Assembly (NCBI GenBank): GCA_041645435.1
Contig: JBAZQB010000006.1
Coordinates: 165,804 to 229,803 of the forward strand
Length of the DNA: 64,000 nt
Reading direction: 5' to 3'
Source: Methanoregula sp.
GTDB taxonomy: Archaea > Halobacteriota > Methanomicrobia > Methanomicrobiales > Methanospirillaceae
In this document: in pieces, positions 24,642-34,285 of the stretch
How the letters are laid out: each line of letters opens with the position of its first letter
Numbering within the stretch: position 1 is the first letter of the stretch
The notes under the pieces: model-generated
What the model was told of the DNA's origin: nothing
Databases searched by the model: none
The model's input: only the letters and a program-made list of their open reading frames with translations
Program-made: the position numbers and the translations under genes

Positions 24642-26090
24642 ATGGCGGAATCCATGGAAAAACAGAAAATGTCGGTTAAGGATCTGATGATCGTTCTCGT
24701 CATCGGTCTCGGGTCATTCATGGCCGGCCTTGACGGCACCATTGTCAATATCGCTCTTCCCACCATCGCCAAATCCTTCGACATCCCGACCGTCACGGCC
24801 TCATGGGTACTCAATGCCTACCTGATCGTCATGGTCAGCCTCCTGCTCGCGGCATCCCGTATCGGTGATATGAAGGGGTACCGGAACATCTATCTTGCCG
24901 GCTTTGCGCTCTTCACGCTGGGATCCATGACCTGCGGGCTTGCCCCGTCCATTGAGCTCCTCATCCTCTCCCGCATGCTCCAGGCTGTGGGTGGTGCGAT
25001 CATATCAGCGCTGGGCGCCGTGATGGTCTCCTCTTACCTGTCATCCTCGGTGCGGGGCCAGGCACTGGGGATCGTGGCCATGTTCCTTATGCTCGGGGCC
25101 GCCCTGGGCCCGGTCGTCGGTGGATTTTTGACCAGTGTCTTTTCCTGGCAGTACATCTTCTACGTGAACCTGCCGGTGGGCATCTTTGCCATCCTGCTCG
25201 GCTCGCATGTCCTGCCACGGCTCGATCCGGTGACCCCGAAAGCGAAACTGGATGTCACGGGGGTTGTGCTGCTCTTCGTGGCGCTGGGAACGCTCATCTT
25301 CGGCCTGAATACGGTGCAGGACAATACCCCGACCGCTGGACTTATTGCCCTTGTCATCTCGGCCCTCTTCTGGATCCTCTTTATCCTGCAGGAGTGCCGT
25401 GGATCAGAACCCCTGATCAATACTAATCTCTTCTCCCGCCGGGCGTACTCCCTCCAGAACATCAACATCATGCTGATCAATATGGCAATGGCCGGAACGA
25501 TGGTCATCATGCCGTTTTATCTGGAGATGGTCAAGAAGATCCCAACCGACAATGCCGGAACGATTCTGCTCGCGCTACCGGTCGGCATGATCCTGACTGC
25601 CCCCATTGCCGGAAAGATCTCGGATGTGATCGGTACGAAAAAACCGATCATCACCGGCTTTGCGCTCTGTACCATTGCCCTGTTTCTCCTCTCAACCATC
25701 TCTGCCCACACGAGCGTGGGATATATCTGCGTCTACCTCTTCCTGCTCGGGGCCGGGACCGGCATTGCCTATTCTCCGCTGAACAGTGCAGTGATGGGGG
25801 AGGCGCCAGCAAAGGACCGGGGCTCTACCTCGGGCCTGATGCGGGTGATGACAAACCTCGGGTCCTCTATCGGTGTCGCGATGGTGATGCTGGCTGCTAC
25901 CGTTGCAGCTGGACCAAAGATTGCTGCAGTGACTGCCGGCAAACTTCCCACTGCGGATCTCGCGAGTGCGTTTGATGCAGCATTCCTGTTCTGCATGGGT
26001 TTAGAGATTCTCGGGATCGTGCTGATGCTTGCGGTTGCAGACAAGGAGCCATCGGGCGGGAGCAGCGGGGAAGTGGGGATCGGGTTTTAG
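24642..26090 (+). CDS. MFS drug-efflux transporter, DHA2/EmrB-QacA type
   Basis: A 482-residue transporter with about 14 TMs. Family marks are visible: the first TM ending in SFMAGLDGTIVNIALPTIAK, motif A (RIGDMKGYRNIY) after TM2, and the antiporter motif C (MFLMLGAALGPVVGGFL) in TM5. The ATG at 24642 gives the standard length; an ATG 12 nt later (MEKQKMSVKD) is possible. It probably exports amphipathic toxic compounds in exchange for protons. No regulator is adjacent. Confidence 0.88.
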   Translation: MAESMEKQKMSVKDLMIVLVIGLGSFMAGLDGTIVNIALPTIAKSFDIPTVTASWVLNAYLIVMVSLLLAASRIGDMKGYRNIYLAGFALFTLGSMTCGLAPSIELLILSRMLQAVGGAIISALGAVMVSSYLSSSVRGQALGIVAMFLMLGAALGPVVGGFLTSVFSWQYIFYVNLPVGIFAILLGSHVLPRLDPVTPKAKLDVTGVVLLFVALGTLIFGLNTVQDNTPTAGLIALVISALFWILFILQECRGSEPLINTNLFSRRAYSLQNINIMLINMAMAGTMVIMPFYLEMVKKIPTDNAGTILLALPVGMILTAPIAGKISDVIGTKKPIITGFALCTIALFLLSTISAHTSVGYICVYLFLLGAGTGIAYSPLNSAVMGEAPAKDRGSTSGLMRVMTNLGSSIGVAMVMLAATVAAGPKIAAVTAGKLPTADLASAFDAAFLFCMGLEILGIVLMLAVADKEPSGGSSGEVGIGF

Positions 26091-26296
26091 GTAACTTCCC
26101 TTTTTTCTGGTGATGGAAGGGAACTACCTTGAGTCCGCCGCACCGCGCTGTTCCTCATTACCCCCCCTCTCGATCCCGGCTGTCTTCATGGGCCACCCCC
26201 TAGTACACTGCTATTGCAGGAAGGATAATCCGTAATATGGAATCGCCACCCTTTTATTGCCTGTAAGAGAAATCTCAGACACAGAGTAACCCGCAC

Positions 26297-27715
26297 ATGT
26301 CTGAAAAACCAGTCCTCCAAAAAGGAACTGACATAGATGAGGTTGTGTCCCGGGTTGCGGGTGATCATACCAAAAAAACCGCAGGAACGATCCTTATCGT
26401 TGAGGACAGCCGGACACAGGCTGAATATCTCCGCGCTATTCTCAAAGACGAAGGTTACCACACCGCTCTCGCGATGAATGGTTGCGAAGCCCTGGAACAG
26501 ATCGCAGTTGAACGTCCCCTGATGGTACTCACTGATATTATCATGCCGGAAATGGATGGGTATGAACTCTGCTGCAGAATAAGGCAGGATAAGAAGAGTT
26601 CAGATATCCCGGTTATCCTCGTTACCCGTCTTTTTAATCCGGAGGATGTGATCAAAGGACTGGCATCCGGAGCTGATGATTTTATCATCAAACCTTTCGA
26701 ACCTGACTATATCCGTTCACGCATCAGCACTATCCTTTCCCATCTGGAAAAACCTGATCCGGATGAATTGCGTTCTGCATTCGAAGTGACCGTTGCCAAT
26801 ACTACCTATGTAATCTCTGCAACCCGTCTCCAGATCTTCAATATTCTCCTGTCCACTTACGAGACGGCAGTCAATAATAACAGGGAACTGCAGGTGGCAC
26901 ACGAGCAGTTGAACGCCTCCAATGAGGAGCTGAATACTTCCAACGAGCGGTTGCTGGAGGCGGTAGCGGATCTCAGGGAATCAAACCAGGCCCTTGAACA
27001 GGAGAACACGGAACGAAGGCGAGTGGAAAAAGCCCTCGATGAAGCAAATAAAAAGCTCAACCTTCTCTCAGGCATCACCCGCCATGACATCAACAACCAG
27101 CTTCTGACACTGAACGGGTTTGTCGAATTGTTACACGGTGAAATTTCCGATCCCTCTTTGGAACACTATTTTTCCCGTATAACAAAGGCAAGCAGCCAGA
27201 TCACTGCCACGATCCGGTTCACCAGAGAATACGAGAAGATCGGTATACATGCTCCTGTCTGGCAGGATCTTTTTACTCTTGTGAATAGTGCCGAAAAGGG
27301 AGTCATACCCGGGCAGGTAATGCTCAAAAACGATCTGCCTGCCGGCAGGGAAGTGTTTGCGGATCCACTGATTATCAAGGTCTTTTACAACCTGATAGAC
27401 AATGCGATCCGGCATGGGGGCACAATCACGACAATCCGGTTCTCTTTTGAGGCACGCAATGGGGATTGGATCATCGTATGCGAAGATGATGGTGTGGGGG
27501 TGGTCACTGAGGAGAAAGAGAGAATATTCGATTGGGAGTTTGGGAAGAACACCGGTTTTGGATTGCCCATTATCCGCGAGATCCTCAATATCACCGGTAT
27601 CACGATCACGGAGAATGGGGAACCGGGCAGGGGTGCACGATTCGAGATCGTGGTACCCCCGGGGAAATTCCGGGGAAATCCGCAGACTCCGGGATACTGG
27701 CAACCAGCAACATAG
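26297..27715 (+). CDS. Hybrid response regulator-histidine kinase
   Basis: A 472-residue cytosolic protein. A receiver domain spans about 31-150 with phospho-acceptor Asp80 (MVLTDIIMPEMDG) and the conserved Lys in DDFIIKPFEPD. A coiled coil follows at about 190-255. A histidine kinase has its acceptor His at 263 (SGITRHDINNQLL) and an ATPase domain with N-box LIDNAIRHGG and GFGLPIIREIL. The kinase type is the same as in the pair at 46499-50172. Having the receiver at the N-terminus is common in methanogens and suggests a phosphorelay. Signal and target are unknown. The methylase-like gene follows after 29 bp. Confidence 0.88.
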   Translation: MSEKPVLQKGTDIDEVVSRVAGDHTKKTAGTILIVEDSRTQAEYLRAILKDEGYHTALAMNGCEALEQIAVERPLMVLTDIIMPEMDGYELCCRIRQDKKSSDIPVILVTRLFNPEDVIKGLASGADDFIIKPFEPDYIRSRISTILSHLEKPDPDELRSAFEVTVANTTYVISATRLQIFNILLSTYETAVNNNRELQVAHEQLNASNEELNTSNERLLEAVADLRESNQALEQENTERRRVEKALDEANKKLNLLSGITRHDINNQLLTLNGFVELLHGEISDPSLEHYFSRITKASSQITATIRFTREYEKIGIHAPVWQDLFTLVNSAEKGVIPGQVMLKNDLPAGREVFADPLIIKVFYNLIDNAIRHGGTITTIRFSFEARNGDWIIVCEDDGVGVVTEEKERIFDWEFGKNTGFGLPIIREILNITGITITENGEPGRGARFEIVVPPGKFRGNPQTPGYWQPAT

Positions 27716-27744
27716 TTATCGCTGCGGTTAGCACGTATTAGGCA

Positions 27745-30135
27745 ATGGCGGGTTTGGGGGGAGAAAATCCGAAGGATGGCGGCTGGAATGCATCGGGTAC
27801 CGACGCGATTGCCCTGCTCCACGATCTCACCTGCTGGCGTGAACAACTCGCCCGGAGCATTGCGCGGAATAATCCCGAATTGAGAAGCGACCACATCACC
27901 GCTGCAGTAAACCGGATCCTCTTTCCTCTTCTGCTCCTGCGCATTGCTCAGGACCGTCACCTCATAGAAGCCGGCACGCTGGTTGATCTCCGAAATTTAC
28001 CGGCGGTGCCGCAGATCATACAAGGGCTCGTCCCGTATGCGGATGCCCTGTATAAAGATGACTTCCCGGTCTCTCCCCATTCACCGGATACCGGGAACGA
28101 TTTTCTTGTTGAAGACCGGGTTATCCATTCCATCCTTGCAGCGCTCCTGTCTTTAGAGACGAGATATGATTTCAGTAAGATGCCCACCGGGACCATCGCG
28201 CAGGTCCTGATGCAGTATCTCACCCGGACTATCCGGCGATCGGCAACCCAGCAGGCAACCGTCGTGGACACACACGACACGGTTGTATCGGGGAGGACGG
28301 TGATCCCGCCACTGTCCCTGATCGATTATATGGTTAAGCAGGCTCTGATCTCTGCCCGGAAGAACCGGTCCGCCCGGGAGATCCTCCCGCTCCGGGTTAT
28401 TGATACCGCCTGCGGTTCCGGTACCGTGCTTCTCGCTCTCTACCGGCACATTCTGGAAAATGCCGGGGGGTCAACGCTGACCTTCGAGGAACGCCGTGAG
28501 CATCTCGTGCACTCGATCTACGGTCTTGATATCAACCGTCATGCGGTTGCCGCGACCCGGATGCTGCTCGTCTTGGAACTCTGTAATTGTCCTCAGGTAT
28601 GCCTGGCACGTGAGGATTTTTCCGTTACCGCACAGTCCGTTTTTCAGGATCTCCGGCACACGATCCTGTGCGGGAATGCACTGGTTGGCCCGGAGATTGT
28701 TGAGGATGAGTCGTGGATGTTCTGCCCGGCCCGGGACCGGCACGCGCTGAACCCGTTCTCGTATAAGGAACGCTTTCCGGAAATTGTTGCCGGGGGCGGG
28801 TTCGATGCGGTCGTATGCAACCCGCCGGAAGGAGCGCTTGAGCAGCGCGAATGGCTCCAGCAGTATTTCCAGCAGCGGTATGCCGTGTATCACCCCCTCA
28901 TCGACCGGTCCGCGTATTTCCTTGAAAAGTCCCTCTCTCTTGTGTCACGGGGAGGGACGGTATCCTGTATCATGAGCAATGCGTGGCTCCGCGGATCGAA
29001 CGGGTCGCCCCTGCGGGAGATGCTGAACACCCGTCAGGTCGAGGAGATCGTGGATCTTGCTGCCATCCCTGCGGGAAGACCCGGCGCAGGGCTCTGCCTT
29101 CTCCGCGTCAGTACCTTCCCCCCTTCCCGAACCTTCCCGGCTGTGCTTGCCGGTGCCGCGTTTCTTGAGGACCCGGATTCATTTGTCCGATCCCACAAGT
29201 TCCCTGTCGACCCGCGGCTGCTGGACAAGGGAGGCTGGGCACTCCGCGACACCCGGGCAGAGGAGATCATAAGGAAGGTGAGCCGGTTCAGTACGCCCCT
29301 TGAAGAATTTGTGATGGGGCAGGTCCATGCCGGTATCCGGATCCCAAAAGACGATCCGTTTGTCATCGATGAGGCGCAGGTAAGGGAATGGCTGCAACGG
29401 GACTCACGGTGCAAACCCCTCCTTCGCAGGCTGTATTCGGAAACGGAGATCAACCGTTATCATGCAAGAGCCGGGAAAAAATTCATGATCCTGATCCCGC
29501 AGGGATGGACAATTTCTCACCCGCAGGCGGCAAAGAAGCCCTGGCAGTGGTTTAAGCACCGGCACCCGCACATTGCCCGGCACCTGCAGCAATTCGAAGA
29601 GGTGCTGAAAACCCGGGCCGGGCCGGAAAGCTTGTGGTGGGAGACCGCATGGGATGTGTTCTGGCAGGAGCCCCGGAAAAAGATCCTGTTTCCCGCACGG
29701 TTTACCAGGCCGGTTTTTTTCTTTGATACCGGGCGGGGGATTGGTGATGAGGCAACCAATGCGATTCCTTCAGCCGGCCTGTACCTTACCGGGATCCTGA
29801 ACAGCCGGCTCCTTGCGTTCGTGTTTGATCATTCCATCCGGCAGTCTGCACCGGACCGGAAATTGTTCACGTGGGATGATCTCAAACGACTACCGATCTA
29901 TACGCCGGATATTGACCGGCCGGAGGATCTTGCCCGGTACGATCGTATGGAAGTGCTGGTCCGGAAGATGTCTGACCTGGAGAAAAACAGTCGGGCTGCA
30001 AAAACTGATCGGGAACGTGAATATCTGCTGAAAAAGATCCAGGCAACGGACCGGCAGATCGATTCGCTGGTGTACGGACTCTACGGGTTGACGGTTGACG
30101 AGATTGCGGTGGTGGAGGAGAGTGTTGTGAAGTAG
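27745..30135 (+). CDS. Eco57I/TaqI-like N6-adenine methylase family protein with altered NPPY motif
   Basis: A 796-residue protein resembling type IIG or PglX-like DNA adenine methylases. The SAM-binding motif I is intact (DTACGSGTVLLALYR, residues 220-226). Motif IV reads CNPPEG at about 358-363, where active enzymes have NPPY or NPPF to stack on the flipped adenine. Residues about 480-770 resemble the TaqI-like specificity region (LYLTGILNSRLLAFVFDHSI, KLFTWDDLKRLPI). I see no PD-(D/E)xK nuclease. No partner restriction genes are adjacent. It could be an inactive paralogue, a DNA-recognition protein, or a methylase with unusual chemistry. Confidence 0.75.
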   Translation: MAGLGGENPKDGGWNASGTDAIALLHDLTCWREQLARSIARNNPELRSDHITAAVNRILFPLLLLRIAQDRHLIEAGTLVDLRNLPAVPQIIQGLVPYADALYKDDFPVSPHSPDTGNDFLVEDRVIHSILAALLSLETRYDFSKMPTGTIAQVLMQYLTRTIRRSATQQATVVDTHDTVVSGRTVIPPLSLIDYMVKQALISARKNRSAREILPLRVIDTACGSGTVLLALYRHILENAGGSTLTFEERREHLVHSIYGLDINRHAVAATRMLLVLELCNCPQVCLAREDFSVTAQSVFQDLRHTILCGNALVGPEIVEDESWMFCPARDRHALNPFSYKERFPEIVAGGGFDAVVCNPPEGALEQREWLQQYFQQRYAVYHPLIDRSAYFLEKSLSLVSRGGTVSCIMSNAWLRGSNGSPLREMLNTRQVEEIVDLAAIPAGRPGAGLCLLRVSTFPPSRTFPAVLAGAAFLEDPDSFVRSHKFPVDPRLLDKGGWALRDTRAEEIIRKVSRFSTPLEEFVMGQVHAGIRIPKDDPFVIDEAQVREWLQRDSRCKPLLRRLYSETEINRYHARAGKKFMILIPQGWTISHPQAAKKPWQWFKHRHPHIARHLQQFEEVLKTRAGPESLWWETAWDVFWQEPRKKILFPARFTRPVFFFDTGRGIGDEATNAIPSAGLYLTGILNSRLLAFVFDHSIRQSAPDRKLFTWDDLKRLPIYTPDIDRPEDLARYDRMEVLVRKMSDLEKNSRAAKTDREREYLLKKIQATDRQIDSLVYGLYGLTVDEIAVVEESVVK

Positions 30136-30521
30136 TTCTCTCTGACGATCGAAAATGGGGCACTTGGAAAAAGAGCCCCCTTGTTCTTATTCCGGTCGGG
30201 TTTCAAGAGCCCGGATGGGGTAAACTAAGTGGTAAAAATTGTCTCGGTTTAAGGGCCATTGGCGGCCATCCGGTGAGGGCGTTTCCGCTCGTATTTCGCC
30301 AATCCGGGCAAATATCGGGGTATTTTTCCCGGGAAAAGAATCCGGCGGTTTTGCGGGGTTTTCCGGAATGTCAGGAAGGGAAAAGGAGCCCGTATAGGGC
30401 TTATTTTCCCTCAGAACAGAGACCCTCGGGTACCAAAGTATTCAACAGAGCATAAAAGAAGTATAGGACTCCTCTCATCCTGGATCATCTGAAAAAAAGT
30501 GATTGACCTTTCCACGCCGGT
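30136..30521. other. Convergent intergenic region rich in hairpins
   Basis: These 386 bp lie between two converging genes and contain no convincing frame. The clearest structure is 30378-30410, where GGGAAAA pairs with TTTTCCC and an inner GCCC pairs with GGGC around GTATA. ATTGGCG at 30258-30264 pairs with CGCCAAT at 30297-30303. A further GC-rich stem occurs near 30195-30220. It may be a bidirectional terminator or an undescribed structured RNA. Confidence 0.4.
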
Positions 30522-31184
30522 TCAGCAGCCACACGATCCCGCCGAAGTCCTGGCCAGCCGGACCCGGCACTCGTTGGGCCCCAGTTTTTCCGAGCGCAGG
30601 GAAAATCCCCGGCACTCGGCATCCATCTCGATCCACGGTGGTACGTGGTCGCAGATGATCTCCAGTTCCCGGAACTTTCCCTCCCGGATAAACTGCTGGA
30701 GCACCTGCTTGCTGCTGATGGCCGGGGATTGTCCCTGGATCTCTTTGATCGAGATGAAGAAACTGCCGGGCGATCGCTCGGCCGGCGCCGGAATCCCGGT
30801 TACACCCGGCACCTGCGAAGCCACCCGCTCCTTCTCTTCATCTTCCAGCACAATCGCCAGGATATCCTCAGGCTTTCCCGCGATCTCCCAGATGCTGAAG
30901 CCGGCTTTCTCCAGCTCGAAGTACAGGGCGCCGCTGGCCGACCGGGCAACAAATATTTCACATCCTTCCAGGAACCGGATAAGTTCCGCCATCTTCGCCC
31001 GCAGCTCCTTGAGCCCTTTGTCCTGGTCAAGGGCAAACGCCATCTCCCGGACCGGCTCAAAGGAGCAGCCCTGTTTGCGGTACACGACCACCGTCCCCGG
31101 TTCTGACAGGGTGCTGCTGCACCCGTCGCTGCCGAGAATGGCAGCTATCTCCGGCCCCGTCCGGTTCACTCGTCTCTGGCACAT
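30522..31184 (-). CDS. AnfO-like nitrogenase accessory protein
   Basis: A 220-residue protein matching the AnfO family, known from Fe-only nitrogenase loci. Typical segments are EPGTVVVYRKQG, REMAFALDQDKGLKELRAKM, CEIFVARSASGALYFELEKA and GFSIWEIAGKPEDIL. The C-terminal 70 residues (PPWIEMDAECRGFSLRSEKL, ending SAGSCGC) are Cys-containing. It is the last gene of a molybdenum-type nif operon, four bases after the ferredoxin gene, with no anfG in the window. Its role may be in cofactor maturation or electron supply, but that is not established. Confidence 0.78.
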   Translation of the reverse strand: MCQRRVNRTGPEIAAILGSDGCSSTLSEPGTVVVYRKQGCSFEPVREMAFALDQDKGLKELRAKMAELIRFLEGCEIFVARSASGALYFELEKAGFSIWEIAGKPEDILAIVLEDEEKERVASQVPGVTGIPAPAERSPGSFFISIKEIQGQSPAISSKQVLQQFIREGKFRELEIICDHVPPWIEMDAECRGFSLRSEKLGPNECRVRLARTSAGSCGC

Positions 31185-31188
31185 GATC

Positions 31189-31497
31189 CTAGATCACCAG
31201 TCTCTCGACAACGGTGCCTCCTTCGATATGGCTGTCAAGGATCTCTTCGACATCGTCAGGGCTGACCGAGCCGTACCAGACATTTTCCGGATACACGACA
31301 ACGATTGGTCCCTTCTCGCATATCCCGAAACACCCGGTATTGGAGAGGAAGACCTCGCCCCCGATGCCCCGTTCCTCGATTCCTTCCATGAATCTCATCA
31401 TGACATCGACTCCTTCCTTTGCGTGGCAGAAGCCTTTCTGCTGGCCGTTGGGCCGTGAGCTTGAACAGACAAAAATATGTTTTTCAGGTTTTTGCAT
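31189..31497 (-). CDS. Thioredoxin-like [2Fe-2S] ferredoxin of the nif operon
   Basis: A 102-residue (2Fe-2S) ferredoxin of the thioredoxin-fold type. Cluster ligands fit the pattern: a Cys in HIFVCSSSRPNGQ with a second in KGFCHAKEG, then a pair in LSNTGCFGICEKGPIVVVYP. The start at 31497 lies one base after the nifN stop; an upstream frame reading into nifN is rejected. It probably feeds electrons to nitrogenase or to cofactor assembly. Homologues often lie beside nif genes in anaerobes. Confidence 0.85.
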   Translation of the reverse strand: MQKPEKHIFVCSSSRPNGQQKGFCHAKEGVDVMMRFMEGIEERGIGGEVFLSNTGCFGICEKGPIVVVYPENVWYGSVSPDDVEEILDSHIEGGTVVERLVI

Positions 31498-31498
31498 T

Positions 31499-32884
31499 TC
31501 AGGCACCTTCCTTAATACCCATCTCTTCTTTCCGCAGTTCGCGGTACGATTCGTATTTGGTTTCGAGCAGTGCATTGGTGAACCGGTCGAGGAACGCTAA
31601 GGTCCCGGTGTACCCGGCCGACAATACCCGCTGCCCGCCGGTCCGGTCGTGGATGGGAAAGCCCACCCGGATGAGCGGCATGCCCCGGCGTTCGGTCAGG
31701 AACTTCCCGCCGGAATGGCCGATCGCGATATTTGCCCCGTGTAAGACTCCCGCATCATCGATGGCGGCGAAGTCGGTCTCTTCGAGTACCACCGGCTGTT
31801 CATCGGCATCCGTAAGGAGCGTTGCCAGCAGCCCGGTGAGTTGGTGGCTCTTTGTCCCGCTCGCGATGACAACGGGAGTCGCACCGTTCTCCACGCAGAT
31901 GCCTGATAACGCGTACACGAGCTCGGGCTCGCCGTACACGATCGGCCGGCCGTCTGCGTTGAACTTGTGGGAGTCCGCCATCCCGTCCAGCAGCCACCCG
32001 CGTTCGCGTTCGAGGCACTCGGGCAATGATCTGCCGCTGAGTTTTTCTAAGGTTTCGACCAGGCGATCCATGTTCTGCAGGCCGAACGGCAGGGGCAGGT
32101 TGTGCAGCGGCACTCCGAACTCCTGCTTAAGGAGCAGACCGGGGGAGAGGTTGTCGGGGCAGGTAACGCCGAACTGGATCGTGGCTCTCGCGCCGGACAT
32201 GCGGGCGATATCCCGGGTGGAGGTCCCGCCCGGCGGGATCTTCTGGTACCGTCCCCCGTAGGGGCGGTCGAGCGTCAGCGAATAATCCGGGAGCATCGTA
32301 TACTCAAGCCCGAAGACCTCGAGGATGCGTTTGATCTCCCGGATATCGGCCGGGCTGATGTGGGGGATGATGACATTGATCCCCTCGTGCCGTTCGGCCG
32401 GTTTTGCGTAATACGCAACCAGCTGCCGGGTCGCGGCCCAGAACCCTTCCGTCTGGCTCCCGCTGTAACTCGGGGTCGCCACCGGGATGATGTCGATCGT
32501 GGTGATGCCCCGGTTCTCCCGGTAGGTTGCAACGATCCGTTCGAGATCCTCGCCCATCGTCTCGGCAAGGCAGGTCGTCATGATGCCGATGACTTTTGGC
32601 TCGTACACGCGGATGACATTGTCGAGCGCCTTGTGCAGGTTTGCTTCCCCGCCATAGATTGCCTGTTTCTCATTGAGGGCGGAGGATGCGATATCCACCG
32701 GTTCATTGTAATGCTCGACATTGGTCAGGCGCATATACGTGCTGCATCCCTGCGAGCCGTGCACGAGCACCATCGCGTTCTCGATGCCTTTGAAGACGAC
32801 GACTCCGCCGAGCGGCATGCACTGCTGGCACTGGTTCTCGTTCACCTGTTTTACTTTCGGTGTGGCAACCGTTTCCATACTCAT
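31499..32884 (-). CDS. nifN: Nitrogenase cofactor scaffold protein NifN
   Basis: A 461-residue NifN, the partner of NifE in the scaffold where the NifB-cofactor matures to FeMo-co. It keeps the NifK-like fold with Cys-rich N-terminus (NENQCQQCMPLGGVVVFKG) and the region LVHGSQGCSTYMRL, followed by TTCLAETMGEDL. I start at 32884 (MSMETVATPK), which overlaps the nifE stop by four bases (ATGA); the frame's earlier ATG lies inside nifE. Confidence 0.92.
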   Translation of the reverse strand: MSMETVATPKVKQVNENQCQQCMPLGGVVVFKGIENAMVLVHGSQGCSTYMRLTNVEHYNEPVDIASSALNEKQAIYGGEANLHKALDNVIRVYEPKVIGIMTTCLAETMGEDLERIVATYRENRGITTIDIIPVATPSYSGSQTEGFWAATRQLVAYYAKPAERHEGINVIIPHISPADIREIKRILEVFGLEYTMLPDYSLTLDRPYGGRYQKIPPGGTSTRDIARMSGARATIQFGVTCPDNLSPGLLLKQEFGVPLHNLPLPFGLQNMDRLVETLEKLSGRSLPECLERERGWLLDGMADSHKFNADGRPIVYGEPELVYALSGICVENGATPVVIASGTKSHQLTGLLATLLTDADEQPVVLEETDFAAIDDAGVLHGANIAIGHSGGKFLTERRGMPLIRVGFPIHDRTGGQRVLSAGYTGTLAFLDRFTNALLETKYESYRELRKEEMGIKEGA

Positions 32885-34260
32885 ACCCTCCTGCCTGCTG
32901 CTTTCAGCTGGCTCCATACCGGCGAGCACGTGGTGACATACACCTCGCGGGCAAACCGGACCGCCCCGTCAAAGCCGGCGAGCCCGTCTTTCCGGTCATG
33001 GTTGTGATCCACAAAACCGATGCCCAGTTTGTACGCAAGCACCCGTTCCTTGACGCCGCCGGCCATCACGTCGACATTCTTTTCGAGCAGGAATTTTTCC
33101 AGTTCGGCCGGGTTCGCGTCATCGATGATGATCGTGCCCGGGTCGAGCAGGGTGCTTAGGTTGTCGTACTCCTCTTTCTTCCCGGTCTGGGTGCCGGTGA
33201 GCACGATCTCCATGCCGAGTTCTTTGAGCTGGCGGATGATGGCGACAGCCTTGAAAGCCCCGCCGACATAGATTGCCGCCCGTTTGCCAGCCAGTTTTTT
33301 CCGGTAGTTCCGGAGGACCGGCTGGATCCGGGCCTGCTCTCGTTCGATCAGCGCCTCGGTCCGTCGGATCATCTCCGGGTCCCCGTAGAACTGTGCAATC
33401 TTCCGCAGGCTCTCGGCCGTATTCGCAGCACCGAAGAAGTTCACGTCAAGGTACGGGGTGCCGAACTCCTGCTCGAGGTGCATGGCCACCCAGTGCATGG
33501 AGCCGGTGCACTGGACCAGGTTCAGGCAGGCACCCGGCGCCTGCTTGAGAGCGGCAACGGTCGAATCCCCGGTGAACGCGACATTGATCTCAATGCCGAT
33601 CTCCCGGAGGTACCGCTCGACCACCCATTTCTCGCCGCCGAGGTTATACTCGCCGAGGAAATTGAGTTTCTTTGTCTTTTCGATTGCAACTCCTTCGCCG
33701 GGCCGGATCAGCTGCATCAGCGCAATGGCTGCCGCCCGGTACCCGACCACCTTGTTGCCTGAGAGAAAACCGCTGGACTCGACCGGGATCACATCGGTGG
33801 CATGGCGGTGCGATGCCGCTTTGCAGACCGCGATGATATCGTCGCCGATCATGCCCGAGACACAGGTCGAGTACACGAAGATTGCCGGCGGGTGGTACTT
33901 GTCCACGATCTCGTCGATGCATGCGGCAAGCTTCTTCTCGCCGCCAAAGACCACGTCCCGCTCTTTCATGTCGGTGGAAAAGCTGTTCCGGTACATCTCG
34001 GAACCGCTCGACAGGCTCCCCCGGATGTCCCACGTGTAGGTGGCACACCCGATCGGGCCGTGGACCAGGTGGACTGCATCCGTGACCGGGTTCAATACCA
34101 CCCGGGCCCCGCAGAAGACACAGGCCCGCTGGCTGACGGAGCCGGCCAGGCTGTCGTCAGCGCAGTGGATACTGCTCTTGCTCTTGCCGGTCGTCATGAT
34201 GGAGTTCTGGCGTTCGCTGATGCAGGCCGCACCTTCGGGCGTTACTGAGCTGGTATCCAT
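32881..34260 (-). CDS. nifE: Nitrogenase cofactor scaffold protein NifE
   Basis: A 459-residue NifE. The P-cluster-type cysteine region is conserved (RACVFCGARVVLNPV, LVHGPIGCATYTWDI, YSTCVSGMIGDDI). The central segment LNFLGEYNLGGEKWVVERYL and the C-terminal DGLAGFDGAVRFAREVY are typical. A strong ribosome-binding site, GGGAGG, precedes the ATG. The order after nifK and before nifN matches other methanogen nif operons. Confidence 0.93.
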   Translation of the reverse strand: MDTSSVTPEGAACISERQNSIMTTGKSKSSIHCADDSLAGSVSQRACVFCGARVVLNPVTDAVHLVHGPIGCATYTWDIRGSLSSGSEMYRNSFSTDMKERDVVFGGEKKLAACIDEIVDKYHPPAIFVYSTCVSGMIGDDIIAVCKAASHRHATDVIPVESSGFLSGNKVVGYRAAAIALMQLIRPGEGVAIEKTKKLNFLGEYNLGGEKWVVERYLREIGIEINVAFTGDSTVAALKQAPGACLNLVQCTGSMHWVAMHLEQEFGTPYLDVNFFGAANTAESLRKIAQFYGDPEMIRRTEALIEREQARIQPVLRNYRKKLAGKRAAIYVGGAFKAVAIIRQLKELGMEIVLTGTQTGKKEEYDNLSTLLDPGTIIIDDANPAELEKFLLEKNVDVMAGGVKERVLAYKLGIGFVDHNHDRKDGLAGFDGAVRFAREVYVTTCSPVWSQLKAAGRRV

Positions 34261-34285
34261 GGTTTTTCCTCCCGGGCATTACCCG

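Noticed and set aside
30273..30455. 60-codon frame between the methylase-like gene and anfO
   Set aside because: It lies across strong hairpins, has no start signals and looks like noise.
32102..33007. 301-codon plus-strand frame over nifN/nifE
   Set aside because: It is antisense to two conserved nif genes and shows no recognisable protein features.
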